64,000 bases of DNA. Origin: Zanthoxylum bungeanum (taxonomy: Eukaryota > Streptophyta > Magnoliopsida > Sapindales > Rutaceae). How positions within the stretch are numbered: position 1 is the stretch's first letter; each line of letters opens with the position of its first letter. The notes under the pieces were generated by a model. It searched no databases. It was given only the letters and a program-made list of their open reading frames with translations, and was not told the origin of the DNA. Location: assembly GCA_019454045.1 (NCBI GenBank), contig SKCR01017766.1, positions 1-64,000 on the forward strand. Direction: 5' to 3'. The translations under genes were made by a program, and so were the position numbers. Positions 1 through 10,970 of the stretch are shown here, one piece after another.

Positions 1-193
1 AATCGATGTCTAACATCGCTTCTTTATAAGTCATCGGGTCAGTCTCTTCTACCCGGATCATATCAAGACCTTTGTCTTGTATCAAAGACAAACGCTTAGG
101 AGGTCTTATGACCCTACAAAGTGTGTGCCTCAAAGATCTTTCACCTTCTTGAACCTCATGTTCCTCATGTGGTTCGTCAGTTATAGGCTGAAC
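1..193 (-). pseudogene. C2 pol fragment: linker between integrase and reverse transcriptase
   Basis: The minus strand is open over the whole 193 bases. It reads as an acidic, charged stretch (EPHEEHEV) followed by a basic RPPKR segment and then DPMTYKEAM. This is the usual layout between integrase and RT in plant copia polyproteins, where a T-Y-x-E-A-M motif marks the approach to RT. It is the continuation of the C2 coding sequence at 13570-13604, separated by insertion of A1. The fragment runs off the left edge. Function is lost because upstream C2 regions carry stops. Confidence 0.75.
189..193. repeat. Target-site duplication of A1, left copy (TGAAC)
   Basis: TGAAC directly precedes the first base of the A1 5' LTR and is repeated directly after its 3' LTR at 13570-13574. 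Five bases is the normal copia integrase duplication, so 194-13569 is one integration event. Confidence 0.93.
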
Positions 194-640
194 TGTTGGA
201 CAATTATGACCTATAGTATCACCCTTTTTAAAAGACATAGTGTTTTTGTAAAAATTAACTATGTGACAAAGGAAATTACTCTTTTATCATTTTGTAATTG
301 GATAACTTGGATATATAAATAATAAAAGTCCATATGATTAGTACCAGATTAATAAGATATGAGACAGTATTAATCCACGAAAGGTTTGATCATTAAATAT
401 CCATAGCCGTAGTATTATCGAGACTGGACATCGATAATACGGAATAGGCTAGTATTACACTTGTGCGTGTTATGAAGCTTAACGGCATAGTTCTCATATA
501 TTTAAGTATTGGATATTTATGCAAGTGTGATAAGAGGTTTTGTTAGCCGTTGGACCGGGAACAGCTTCGCTCTAGATAGACCCATCGGAGTCCCATTGGT
601 AGTATGACTATGTGTCTATGGTAATCCGAATCAGGGTATA
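194..640 (+). repeat. A1 5' LTR, first part
   Basis: Begins TGTTGGACAATTATGACC, like the A1 3' LTR at 11700, and matches it through the run ending GAATCAGGGTA. It then breaks into A2 leader sequence. The break can be placed anywhere from about 636 to 646, because the joined sequences share a few bases there. Confidence 0.88.
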
Positions 641-2761
641 ATTTGAAGTAGTTTGAATACAGTCCAACTATTTAATTAAAACAACGATTAAATATTAATG
701 ACGAAAAATTGAAATGAGCGCTTATTGGAAAGTATCTAAACGAAATTGCAAATTTAATACTTGCCTCCCACTATTTTTCGGCGAGCCTCTAACCCTCTGT
801 TGAGTACTCGGGAAACCTTATTTCCTAGTGGGCTAGGATCCCGTTAAATAACACACAACCTTGACTTTGGCCAACAAGCTGTATGATATTTAACTAGGTA
901 GATCTCTAAGATCAATTGGATCTCATCCAATTCCTAGATCCAATAGGTGGACATCCAAGTCCGAAACATATATCTAATATATGCCAATATATCCAATATA
1001 TTCCCTAACATTTTTCCTCTGAATCAATTAAGCCTTGGCTTTGGCACAACAAACTTAATGATTCCAGTTAAGCGGAACCCATTGACTTTGGAAGGCTTCG
1101 TAATCGATGTCGATGGACAAGAAGTGATCTTGACTTTGGCCAACAAATCACAACTTGGACAAGACATGCGATATGAAACAAAGCCTTCATGATTCAAACA
1201 CATCCGTGATGGACAAAGGTCTTGACTTTGGCCAAAAAATCAGTGCCAATCTTGGATCTTGAGAATGAATCATTCAATGGAAGGAAAAACGCTTAATATT
1301 TGTTGAGGTTTTTTCGCGTATTTGGCAACCGATTAATTATCTTTGATTAGGTCTCATCATACACCCTTAAACATGCATTCTAAAAGCATAATAAGGTGCG
1401 ATAAATAAATAATAATGATATGCGGATGAATATATAAAATATTTTGTTCCTAGAACAAATCTCTCCATTTCCTCTCTCTCGCTAGCACAAATCTTACTTC
1501 TACCCAATTACATAACACTTCTAAAGAAACCTCATTTACATTGAGGGGAATAGGTGATAAGAGAAATACAAAGAGTCAAGAGGTAATAGGCTGGACACGC
1601 AGGTCCAATTTAATAAATTCTAAATTTATTACAATAATTTCCAAAATTGCTCTCACCCATCTAATATCCATCCTATATACATTATTCATACATCACATCC
1701 ATGTATTCACACAAAACATGTTATCAATCAATCTAATCCAATTAATTAATCTGAAATTAATGACCATCCAATGTTCAAACAACGATTTGATTTGCGCGAG
1801 TCTAACTCGTTTTAAGAATAAGTACTCAAAGTACGAATTCTTGAATTATATTAAACTACAATATTAAATCCAATTTAATTTGTATTCAATACTAATTCCT
1901 TATTTAATTCCAATTAAATAATACACTTTATTATGTTGTCTTTACGACTTAGATTCTAAATCTAATCATTACAGGTCTCAAAGCCCAATTAACATCCAAT
2001 GTCAATTTAATTTAAAGTACAATGGGCTTTCAATTAATTTATAAGGCATGGACTTTGGCAACCAAAGCCCAATAAGGAATCACCCTTTTGCCAAAAATCA
2101 ATTTAGGCCCATTAGGCCCAATTAAAATTTTAAAGGCCCATTTAATCATATTTGGACTTTATGGAAATGGTTTTAGGCCCAATTGGATCCAACCAATTAA
2201 CCCAAACCAAACTTGGCCCAACCAAGCCCATTAAGCCCAAATAACTTTATAAGCCCAATTCCAAATTAAGCCCAATTAATTTAATCACAATATTCCAACT
2301 ATCACAATTAAATAAATTAAAGTGTATAGCCATAATTAATTATTCAAATTAACATTTCCAACATATCAATTTACATAATTAATCATGCTAATCATCATCA
2401 ACACATGCCCAACATTATTGAATTAAAAAATCATCCCATTTATGCTTTGTAGCTCATGGCAATTTAGGGTTTTCTAAAATCGATTTTGATTTCAATCCAA
2501 TTAAATCCTAAATTAATTTATCCCAAGTCTTTCAACTCATCCAATGATCAAAAAACAATTACCATGACTTTAGGGCATCATCAACTTTCAGCCAAGCCAA
2601 AAATTGGGGGAAAATTAATCCAATTCAATTTTCATCAAATCGATCATGCATAACTCCAAGTTATCATCATTCAAGCATACTCAATCAATCAATTTTATCA
2701 AATCATGCTCAAATCAATTTTACCCAAATTTTACCCTAATTCAATTTCATGCTTAATCAAA
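640..2761 (-). other. A2 untranslated leader
   Basis: Non-coding leader of a family A element in reverse. It aligns by eye with the A4 leader (43697-45960) and the A3 leader (21081-23363). It includes the gene-proximal stretch with CACTATTTTTCGGCGAGCC at about 770, a block with three CTTGACTTTGGCCAA-type repeats (860, 1129, 1221), and a region near 2000-2280 dense in GGCCCA/GCCCAA words. An 81-codon open frame on the plus strand at 947-1192 is antisense to the element. Confidence 0.75.
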
Positions 2762-2773
2762 GTGCTGATACCA
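2762..2773 (-). promoter_or_regulatory. A2 primer-binding site (altered initiator tRNA-Met type)
   Basis: On the minus strand TGGTATCAGCAC starts one base after the LTR end. The family consensus here is TGGTATCAGAGC, complementary to the 3' end of initiator tRNA-Met. Three of the last four bases are changed. Confidence 0.75.
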
Positions 2774-2774
2774 T

Positions 2775-4714
2775 TATTGGGTTTTCTAGGTCAAACCAAG
2801 ATCAAAGTAAGCAATGAAACGTGTGAATACATTAAAGTAAAGTTGCAGAAATACTCACTTTGATTGGCTTTGTGATGTGAAGAACACAAAAATTTTCTTG
2901 CTCCTTGAAGCTCTCTGCCATGCCCTTCTTTGTGCTCCATGTGTTTCGGTCAAGGTCCTCCATGGTGGTCCTTCAAGCTCCAAGATTTAAGTGTGATTCC
3001 ATGCTCATGAATGAGTTTCCCTATCACCTTTGTGTGACTCCTTTAGTGTGCTAGCACTTAGAAAACTTTGTCACAAATTGTTTCCTTTGCTCTTTGTAAC
3101 TCTCGGCCATGAGAGAAATTTTAGAGAGAAATGGCTTCAAAAGTCGTGAGAGGGAGAGGAGAGAAGATGGAGTTGTTGTTTGGATTTCAAAAATCTAATA
3201 CAACTTACCACTTTCCAAAATGGTACAAGGCATTTAAGCCTTCCAACAACTCACATCACTTACAAAAGTGACATCCATCACATCACTCAAAGTTGATGTG
3301 ACTTCCATCACAAGAATGACTAATGATGTGACGCGTGATGTGACTTGCGGGCTCGGATTCACTAATTCCGAATTAACGAATTTTCCGTTGCGACATAATT
3401 AAATCAAATTTAATTAAATAATTATGCCTAGCAAAATTATTATTCACGTCGCTAGCGAATTAATTCTAAATTAACTCGTTCGCCCGAATTAAAATCTAAT
3501 TTTAATTCCGCATCGAAATCTAATTTCGTTTAATATATCGAATATATTATTTTATCGATTAATTCCAAATTAATCGTTCTCTCTCTTAAATATTATTTTA
3601 TCCCAGATAAAATATCTCCGTAATTAATCCTAGATTAATTTTCTCTCTCTTATAATTAATCCTAGATTAATTACGTGCGAGTCATACGTCATCGGTGAAT
3701 CTTCGGGAAGTGAGCCATAAGATCCCCGGATATGTTGGCAGTAAATTCGGTCGTCGGACTATCCGAACATGTACGTACCTAGTACTACATTTTTACCGAT
3801 TTACGAGACATGGTTGGCTTCTAGCAAAGTACCATGCCTACCCAATTCTCCAGAAATATTCTTAAAGGAATATATAATCTGTATCAGGTGTAGTATACGT
3901 AGTATTACGTATTGCGATCCAGTATCAGATGTCACATGCAAGGCCTGGGGCTGGAATTGTGTCTGCCCCGTACGAAGCAGTATATCAGATCTCTGGTAAC
4001 TAGTCTCTATAATGGATAATCATGACCTAGTCATATTATCCCGATGACTGCAGTACTAAAGAGTACTAGTTCTGTATCCTGCATGATCATCATCTCCATA
4101 TGACTGGAGTGATACTTCCATCTTGACATCACACCCAATACACTACGATTCTCAATATACCCAGAAGAGGCATACACAAAACCTGTTAAAGCCCTAGATG
4201 ACCAAAACCAAAGTATATTGATTGTCGCAAGTATTAGCGATGTAAGTCTCAGGTTAAGACCAAATACACCTACCCTGATTCGGACTTCCATAGACACATA
4301 GTCATACTACCAATGGAATTCTGAGGGGTCTATCCAGAGCGAAGCTGTTTCCGTACCATCGGTAAACACAACCTCTTATTACACTTGCATAAGTATCCAA
4401 TACTTAAATATATGAGAGCTATGACGTTATGCTCCCACAACGCGCACAAGTGCAATATTAGTCTATTCCGCATTATCGATGTCCAGTCTCGATAATACTA
4501 TGACTAGGGATATTTAATGATTAAACCTTCGTGGATTGATATTGTCTCATATCATCTCAATCCGGAGCTAATCATATGGACTTTTATCATTTATGTATCT
4601 TGGTAATCCAATTACAAATGATAAAAGAGCAATTTCCTTTGTCACATAGTTAATTTGTACAACAACACCATGTTTTGTACAAATAGTGATGCTATGGGTC
4701 ATAATTGTCGAACA
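2775..4714 (-). repeat. A2 LTR (5' LTR, complete)
   Basis: On the minus strand it starts TGTTCGACAATTATGACC at 4714 and ends CCCAATA at 2775. Both termini carry point changes from the family TGTTGG...CCAACA. Length is about 1.94 kb. It forms an inverted pair with the second part of the A1 5' LTR (4715-6224). Confidence 0.85.
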
Positions 4715-6224
4715 GTCTTAACCTGAGACTTGCATCGCTAATACTTGCGACAATCAGTATACTTTGGTTTTGGTCGTCCGGAGCTTTAACAGGTTTTGTG
4801 TACGCCTCTTCTGGGTTTACTGAAAATCGTAGTGTATTGGGTGTGATGTCAAGATAGATGTATCACTTCAGTCATATGGAGATGATGATAACACAGGATA
4901 CAGAACTAGTACTCTTAAATGCTATAGCTATCGGGATAGTATGACTAGGTCATGATTATCCAATTACAAAGACTAGTTGCTAGTGATCCGATAGATGCTT
5001 CGTACGGGGCAGACATAATTCCAGCCCTAGACCTAGCATTTGACATCTGATACTTGATCGTATTACGTAATACATTATATGTTACGCCTGATACACATTA
5101 TATATTCCTCGTTGAATATTTCTGGAGAATTGGGCAGGCACTGTGTTTTGCTAGAAGCCAACCATGTCTTGTAAATCGGTGAGAACGTGGTACCGGGTAC
5201 GCACGTGTTCATATGGTCCGATGATCGTATTCACTACCAACATATCCAGGGATCTCTTGGGTCGCTTCCCAAAGATTCACCGATGACATTTGACTCGAAC
5301 AGAATAAATCTGGGATTAATTATGAAATAGAAAATTAATCTGGGATTAATTACGGCAAGAATTTATCTGGGATTAAATTCGTATAGAAGAGAGAACGTTA
5401 TTAATTTGGAATTAATCGGTAAAATAAATTTAATAGTTAAATTGGATTTTTCTATTTAATTTATTTATTTGGGCTAAAATAATATATTGGATATATTAAT
5501 TGGAATTGGATTTCAATACGGAATTAAAATTGGATTTTAATTCAAGCGAACGAATTAATTTGGAATTAATTCGTAAGCGACTTTCGTAATAATTTTGCTA
5601 GGCATTATTATTTAATTAAAAAAAATTTAATTACGTCGCGACGGAAAATTCGTTTAATCGGATTAAACGATCTCGTGCCCAAAGTGTGTTGTGTAAGCCA
5701 ACTTGAATTTTGAATTCAAAGTGGTGGGACCCACAACTTACATCAAGTGTTTGACATGTGATGGAAGTGGTTGGCAAGCATTTAAAAGGCATATTTTTAT
5801 GTCAACTCACAACACACACAACTTTAGAAAAAAAATTTGGAAACTTAAAAACACAATTCATTCTTTCTTCCTCTACTCCATTTTGCCGAACATATCTATT
5901 ATTGTTCTTAAATTTTTGTTGCAAAAATTCATCAAAGCTAGCACTTAAGGAGTCAGATAAAGGTGATAGGGAAACTCACCCCAAGAGTTTGGAACTCAAC
6001 ACAAAGGCTTGGAGCATCTACAACAAAGAAAGTGAGTCTTTGAAGGTGATAGGGAAACTCACCCTTGAGTTTGGAATTCAACACCAAGCTTGGAGCTTCC
6101 ACATCCAAGGAAATTTTTGAAATCTCCAATCCGATCAATGTGAGTATTTCCGCTACTTTCATTTGATTTATTCACACTTGAATCAATATTTAGGATCCTT
6201 GGACTAGTCTTAGAGACACTAACA
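4715..6224 (+). repeat. A1 5' LTR, second part
   Basis: Resumes at GTCTTAACCTGAGAC, where the A1 3' LTR reads GTCCTAACCTGAGAC (about 12156), and ends ACACTAACA as the 3' LTR does. Several TTAATCTGGGATTAAT-like units lie at 5300-5420. A direct duplication of about 83 bases, with copies starting at 5961 and 6044, is not present in the 3' LTR. Confidence 0.9.
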
Positions 6225-6225
6225 A

Positions 6226-6238
6226 TGGTATCAGAGCC
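6226..6238 (+). promoter_or_regulatory. A1 primer-binding site, initiator tRNA-Met
   Basis: TGGTATCAGAGCC lies one base after the LTR end. This is the standard plant copia primer site, complementary to the 3' end of initiator tRNA-Met, where minus-strand DNA synthesis starts. Confidence 0.93.
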
Positions 6239-7779
6239 AATCTAAACTTGATTTGAATTTTAGGGTTCTAAACTTTAATTTGGGTATTTTTGCTTGGAGC
6301 ATGATTTTTCCAAATTGATTATTTGGTTGTGTTTGGATGATGATGAATTGGATTTGTGCATCATTGGATTTGAGAAAATTGGTTGGATCTAAATTTCCAT
6401 AAAATCCTAAGCTTGGCCGAATGGAACCCTTAGTAATGTTCATGGTGATTTTTTGAATTTTGACAATTGGATATGCTAAAATCATGAAATGAATATTGAT
6501 TGTTGATTTAATTAGATTGAAATCAAAATTGGATGTTATTTCATGTAATTGTCGTGGGATGTATCATGTTGAAATGTTGATTTCGCTTCAATTTTGTGTT
6601 GGACATGAATTTGAAATTGAACATGATTAATTATATTAATTGATGTTTTGGAAATATTAGATTAATTAATTAATTATGGTAATTGCACTTTAATTAGATT
6701 AATATGTAATTTGGAATAATGTATTAATTTAATTTGTTGTATTTGGGCTAATGGGCTTGGTTGGGCCAAGTTTGGTTTTGGACAATTGGGTTGGATCCAA
6801 TTAGGCCTAAAATCATTTCCATAAAGTCCAAAATTTGACATTGGGCCTTTAATAATTTAATTGGGCCTAATGACCCGAAATTGATTTTGTGGCATAGGGT
6901 GATTCCTAAATTGGGCCTTGGCATCTTGGGTTGGATCCATAATGTCCAAAGCCCATGCCAAAAGAATTAATTGAAAGCCCATTGGACTTTAATTGAATAG
7001 TATTGGATGCTAATTGGGCCTTTGAGACCCATTTAGATTGGATTTGGAATCCAAGTCTTTAAGGCTTAAAAATAAGTGTAATTATTTAATTTGGAATTAA
7101 ATATGAATTAGTATTGGATACAATTTAAATTGGATTTAAAATTGTTGTTCGATATAATTCAAGAATATGTACTTTGAGAATTTATTCATAAACGAGTTGG
7201 ACTCGCGCAAATCAAATCGTTGTCTGAACATTGGATGATCATTAATCAAAGATTAATTAATTGGATTAGATTGATTGACAACATGCTTTGTGTGAAAACT
7301 TAGATGTATTTATATGAATAATGTATATCAGATGGATATTAGATGGGTGGGGACAATTTTGGAAATTGTTGTAAGTATGGTACTTATTTATTTAAATTGT
7401 GTGAAAACCTAGTTAAGTTTTATACAGCGTGTTGGCCAAAGTCAAGGTTGTGTGTTTTTTAACGAGATCCTAGCCCACTAGGAAACTGAGTTTCCCGAGT
7501 ACTCAACAGAGGGTTAGAGGCTCGCCGAAAAATAGTGGGAGGCCAGTATTAAATTTGTAATTTAGTTTAATACTTACTAATACGCGCTCTTTTAATTATT
7601 TATCATCGTTATAAATATATTAGTTGGACTAATATTGTTTTATATTGCTTTCTTTGAACAGTTAGACTGTACAAGACACTACACCACTTGTAGCTGGTTA
7701 TATAGTTGGACTATAGTAACCATTACATTTTGAATGTACCTGATATCGTTGATTGGATAGTTGGACTATTGCAATCGAG
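6239..7779 (+). other. A1 untranslated leader
   Basis: About 1.5 kb without a supported gene. It shares blocks with the A2, A3 and A4 leaders: GGCCTAATGGGCC-type words near 6740-7030, the GACTCGCGCAAATC stretch at 7202, and the CTCGCCGAAAAATAGTGGGAGG stretch near 7520. It lacks the block of roughly 0.5-0.6 kb present in A2, A3 and A4 that holds the antisense open frame, and so has only one GTTGGCCAAAGTCAAGG unit (about 7432). Confidence 0.75.
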
Positions 7780-8640
7780 ATGGATGGAAAGATTTGCGTT
7801 AGGGACATTATCATTGGCGACAATGTCTTTAACGGCTCCAATTTTCCAGATTGGGAGATGAATCTCATGATAGTTCTGGGAGCCGAGAAGTTACTCTATG
7901 TCATAGAGAAACCTCTCGGGCCTGAGCCCGGAGTTGAGCAAATAGTAGAGTAAGAGCTTTGGAAGACTCATCGTGATGATAACTTTAGTGCTCAATCCGT
8001 CATGCTTGCCGCAATGACTCATCAGTTTCGTCGTCAGAACAAAGGATTGGATCCTTATAGTATGATGTTGAAATTAAGGATCTTCACAGATCTAACCTTA
8101 GATATCAGAAGTACGAATTACAAAAGAAGCTTTTTCACTCGCGTATGTCAGAGGGTACATCTGTCGAGCACTATGTGTCGCAGATGATTGCTGACATCGA
8201 ACAGCTAGGTCAGCTGGGCATAACCTTCGAGGCCGAGACTTCCATAGATTTGATCTTACAATCTCTGCCCGACTGCTGGGGCGGGTTCGTCATGAACTAT
8301 AACATGATAAACCAAGATAAAACTCCTGGAGAGTTAATGGCGATGATGAAAGAAGCAGAGTCAGAGCTTCTGAAGGGAAATAAGCGCGAGGAGCACCTTA
8401 ATTCGACATACCAGAAGGCCAAGGCTTGACTGAAGGCTTCCGGGGGTGTGAAGAAAAGGAAGAAAGAGGGCAGGGCCAAATCATCAAAGTCTTCTGGGAA
8501 TACTAAGGACATATCTCAAGACGTCTACCTACATTGTAGCAAATGGGGTCACTGGAAGCGAGACTTCCGTGAGTACAAGGCAGAGTTGAAGGAAGTGAAG
8601 AAGGGCAAGGCTCCGGCTTCAGATATGTTTGTTATAAACA
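7780..8640 (+). pseudogene. gag: A1 gag (broken)
   Basis: Capsid/nucleocapsid part of the copia polyprotein. I place the start at the ATG at 7780 (MDGKICVRD), since copia gag proteins begin with a short segment before the FNGSNFPDW motif. An upstream in-frame ATG at 7753 is possible. FNGSNFPDWEMNLMIVL and later LILQSLPDCW are recognisable gag motifs. A stop at about 7951, a frame change and a stop near 8427 break the frame. The nucleocapsid zinc knuckle near 8530-8575 should be C-x2-C-x4-H-x4-C but reads YLHCSKWGHWKRDF, so the first and last cysteines are gone. Confidence 0.85.
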
Positions 8641-9054
8641 TGTCCACTACTGGTTTTAAAAATTGGATTTTTGATTCTGGATGTGGTACTCACATATATA
8701 CTGATGTGCAGGATCTGCTGATTAGCAGGATACTGGCTTCAGGCGAGATTGACCTTTGAGTCAGAAATAGGACGAGAGTCACTGTTTTGGCAGTTGGCAC
8801 CTATGTTTTGAACCTGCCTTTGGGGCATGTAATTACATTAGGTGACTGTTATTTTGTACCTAGTTTGACTAGGAACATCATCTCTGTATCTTGTTTAACC
8901 CGATGCGAGTATACCTTTGTATTCAGGAACACTGGGTGTTTTGTATATAAAGATGACATTTTGATATGTACAGCAGATGTTAATGATGGTCTTTATATTT
9001 TGAATATGAATGAATCTCAAACATATAATATGACAAACAAAAGGCTCAAATTGA
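8641..9054 (+). pseudogene. A1 aspartic protease (broken)
   Basis: The plus frame carries NWIFDSGCGTHI, where D-S-G is the aspartic protease active site, followed by a stop near 8757. The downstream frame (from about 8787) gives VLNLPLGHVITLGDCYFVP and NIISVSCL, which match the second half of plant copia proteases. This protease would release gag and pol proteins inside the particle. The stop between the two halves disables this copy. Confidence 0.8.
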
Positions 9055-9876
9055 GTAAAACATATGAAACTTATCTGAGGCATTGTCGTCTGGGACACAT
9101 TGACAAGACTCATATATCCACACTTTCGAAGAGTGGATACTTGGATGGATTTGATCCTAATTCATATGACGTCTGTGAATCTAGTTTATTAGGCAAAATG
9201 CCTAAAACGCCTTTTAGCGGTAAAGGTGTACGTGTCACCGAGCTGTTAGCCCTCATTCATGGTGACGTATGTGGGCCCATGTCTTGCTAGGCTAGAGGTG
9301 GTTATGAATACTTCGTAACCTTTACGGATGTTGCATCGCGTTATGGTTATGTGTATCTTATGAAACACAAGTCGGAAACTTTTGATAAATTCAAAGAGTT
9401 TCAACATGAAGTAGAAAAACAGACTGGCAAAAGTATTAAAAACATTGCGGTTGGACCTTGGTGAAGAATACTTAAGCAATGAGTTTCAAGATTACTTAAA
9501 ATAATATGGTATTCTTTCACAGTGGACTCCTCCCGAAACACCTCAATTAAACGATGTGTCCGAACGGAGAAACAGAACTTTGTTGGATATGGTAAGGTCA
9601 ATAATGAGTCGTACTGAGCTACCAATTTCCTTTAGAGGATACTCATTGAACAGTGCAATACTTATTTTGAATAAGGTTACGTCAAATTCTATTCGACAGA
9701 CTCCATATGAAATATGGACAGGAAAAAAACTGGGTTTCACATTCCTGAAGATTTGGGTATGCTGGGCATATATTAAATGTTTGGATGGTGCCAAACTAGA
9801 ACCCAAATCGGATAAGTACCTATTTGTAATTGGTTATCCTAGGGAAACCAAAGGATATTATTTCCACAACCCATAA
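9055..9876 (+). pseudogene. A1 pre-integrase and integrase (broken)
   Basis: The pre-integrase zinc region keeps H and C positions (LGHIDKTHIS, then DVCESSLLGKMPKTPF), although the second CxxC cysteine has become Ser. The core follows: LIHGDVCGPMS holds the first catalytic Asp, and TFTDVASRYGYVYLMKHKS is typical. Stops at about 9288 and 9462 and a short stop-rich stretch near 9480-9500 fall in the core around the second Asp. From 9556 the frame SERRNRTLLDMVRS resumes after the catalytic Glu region and ends at a stop at 9874. The enzyme would insert the DNA copy. This copy is dead. Confidence 0.85.
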
Positions 9877-10134
9877 GAGAACAAAATAATTGTTGCTCTC
9901 CATGCGATTTTCCTTAGAGGAATTCCTAAATGCAGTGGTAAGTGGGAGGAAAGTAGAACTCGATGAAAATCGGAGTGATACTGTTCCTAGCACCGACTCC
10001 CTCATGGAACACGAACAGTTCATTAGGGATGAGACTGTACCACAATCTTCTAATACATAAGAACCGCTTAGGTCAGAGAGATTCAGAAAACAACCTGAGA
10101 GGTGTGGGTTTCTGATCTCACCTCATGTAGATAT

Positions 10135-10970
10135 TAATCTTATTGAGGAAGACAAACCGGCTACGTATGAGGAAATGATACAAGGTATCAACTCCGCTTT
10201 ATGGCAGGAAGCCATGAAGTCCAAAATGGATTCCATGTATACCAACCAAGTTTGGACACTGGTTGATGTACCAGAAGGCATTGTGCCTATTGGTAGCAAA
10301 TGAGTCTTCATGGTGAAGACAGACATGGATGGCAACAAACAAACGTACAAAGCTAGGCTTGTAGCGAAAAAGGGTATCATCATCAACATGGAGTCGATTA
10401 TGACGAAACCTTTTACCCGTTGCCAGGATTAAATCCATTAGGATAATGCTTGCTATTGTTGTAAATTTCGATTATGAAATATGGCAGATGGAAGTCAAAA
10501 CCGCTTTCCTTAACGGAAACCTTTTGGAGGATGTTTACATACAACAGCCTGACGATTTTATCATGCCAAAACATGCAAACAAGGTTTACAAGTTAAATCG
10601 GTCCATTTATGGATTGAAGCAAACATTGCGTTCTTGGAACCAACGTTTTGATGAGATCATATTACAATATGGTTTCATTCAAAACGAAGATGATTATTGT
10701 GTATATAAGAAGGTTAGTGGAGCAGACTGACATTGATTGTCTTATATGTTGATGATGTATTGCTTCTTAGCAATGACATTCCCATACTAAAATCGGTGAA
10801 AGCTTGGCTTTCATTAAAATTCTCCATGAAAAACTTGGGAGAGGCAACCTTTATTCTAGGAATAAGGATCTACTGGGATAGATCTAAAATTTGTTGGCAC
10901 TCTCCGAGAAGATTCAACATGGATCAGTCCAAGAGGGGCTGCTTCCAGTGAACATGGCGTCTCACTATCT
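10135..10970 (+). pseudogene. A1 reverse transcriptase (broken)
   Basis: Begins with the copia entry motif ATYEEM and WQEAMKSKMDSMYTNQVWTL. It has a stop near 10302 and frame changes near 10370-10440, then EVKTAFLNGNL (first catalytic Asp region is changed to Glu), NRSIYGLKQ and, after another stop at about 10729, LYVDDVLLL, whose Y-V-D-D is the polymerase active site. It continues through MKNLGEATFILGIRI to a stop at 10949. This would be the DNA polymerase that copies the element RNA. It cannot be made in one piece here. Confidence 0.87.

Larger units (their letters stand above)
640..4714 (-). mobile_element. A2, truncated family A copy inverted inside the A1 5' LTR
   Basis: On the minus strand this holds a full LTR (4714 down to 2775), a primer site and about 2.1 kb of leader. 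It stops at about 640, just short of where gag would begin. Gag, pol and the 3' LTR are absent. There is no five-base duplication at the ends: the host reads ...AATTTG on the left and GTCTT on the right. The insertion point in the host LTR lies a few bases before its AACCTGAGAC run. Either a full insertion later lost its 3' half together with the left duplication, or the fragment entered by recombination. Confidence 0.85.

Noticed and set aside
1541..1867. 108-codon plus-strand open frame
   Set aside because: Antisense to the A2 leader. No corresponding long frame is kept in A3 or A4.
5703..6120. Overlapping open frames in the A1 LTR, with similar ones at 13142-13412
   Set aside because: They lie within LTR DNA and recur only because the two LTRs are copies.
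6226..6238. tRNA gene
   Set aside because: Only the 13-base primer site complementary to initiator tRNA-Met is present, not a tRNA.
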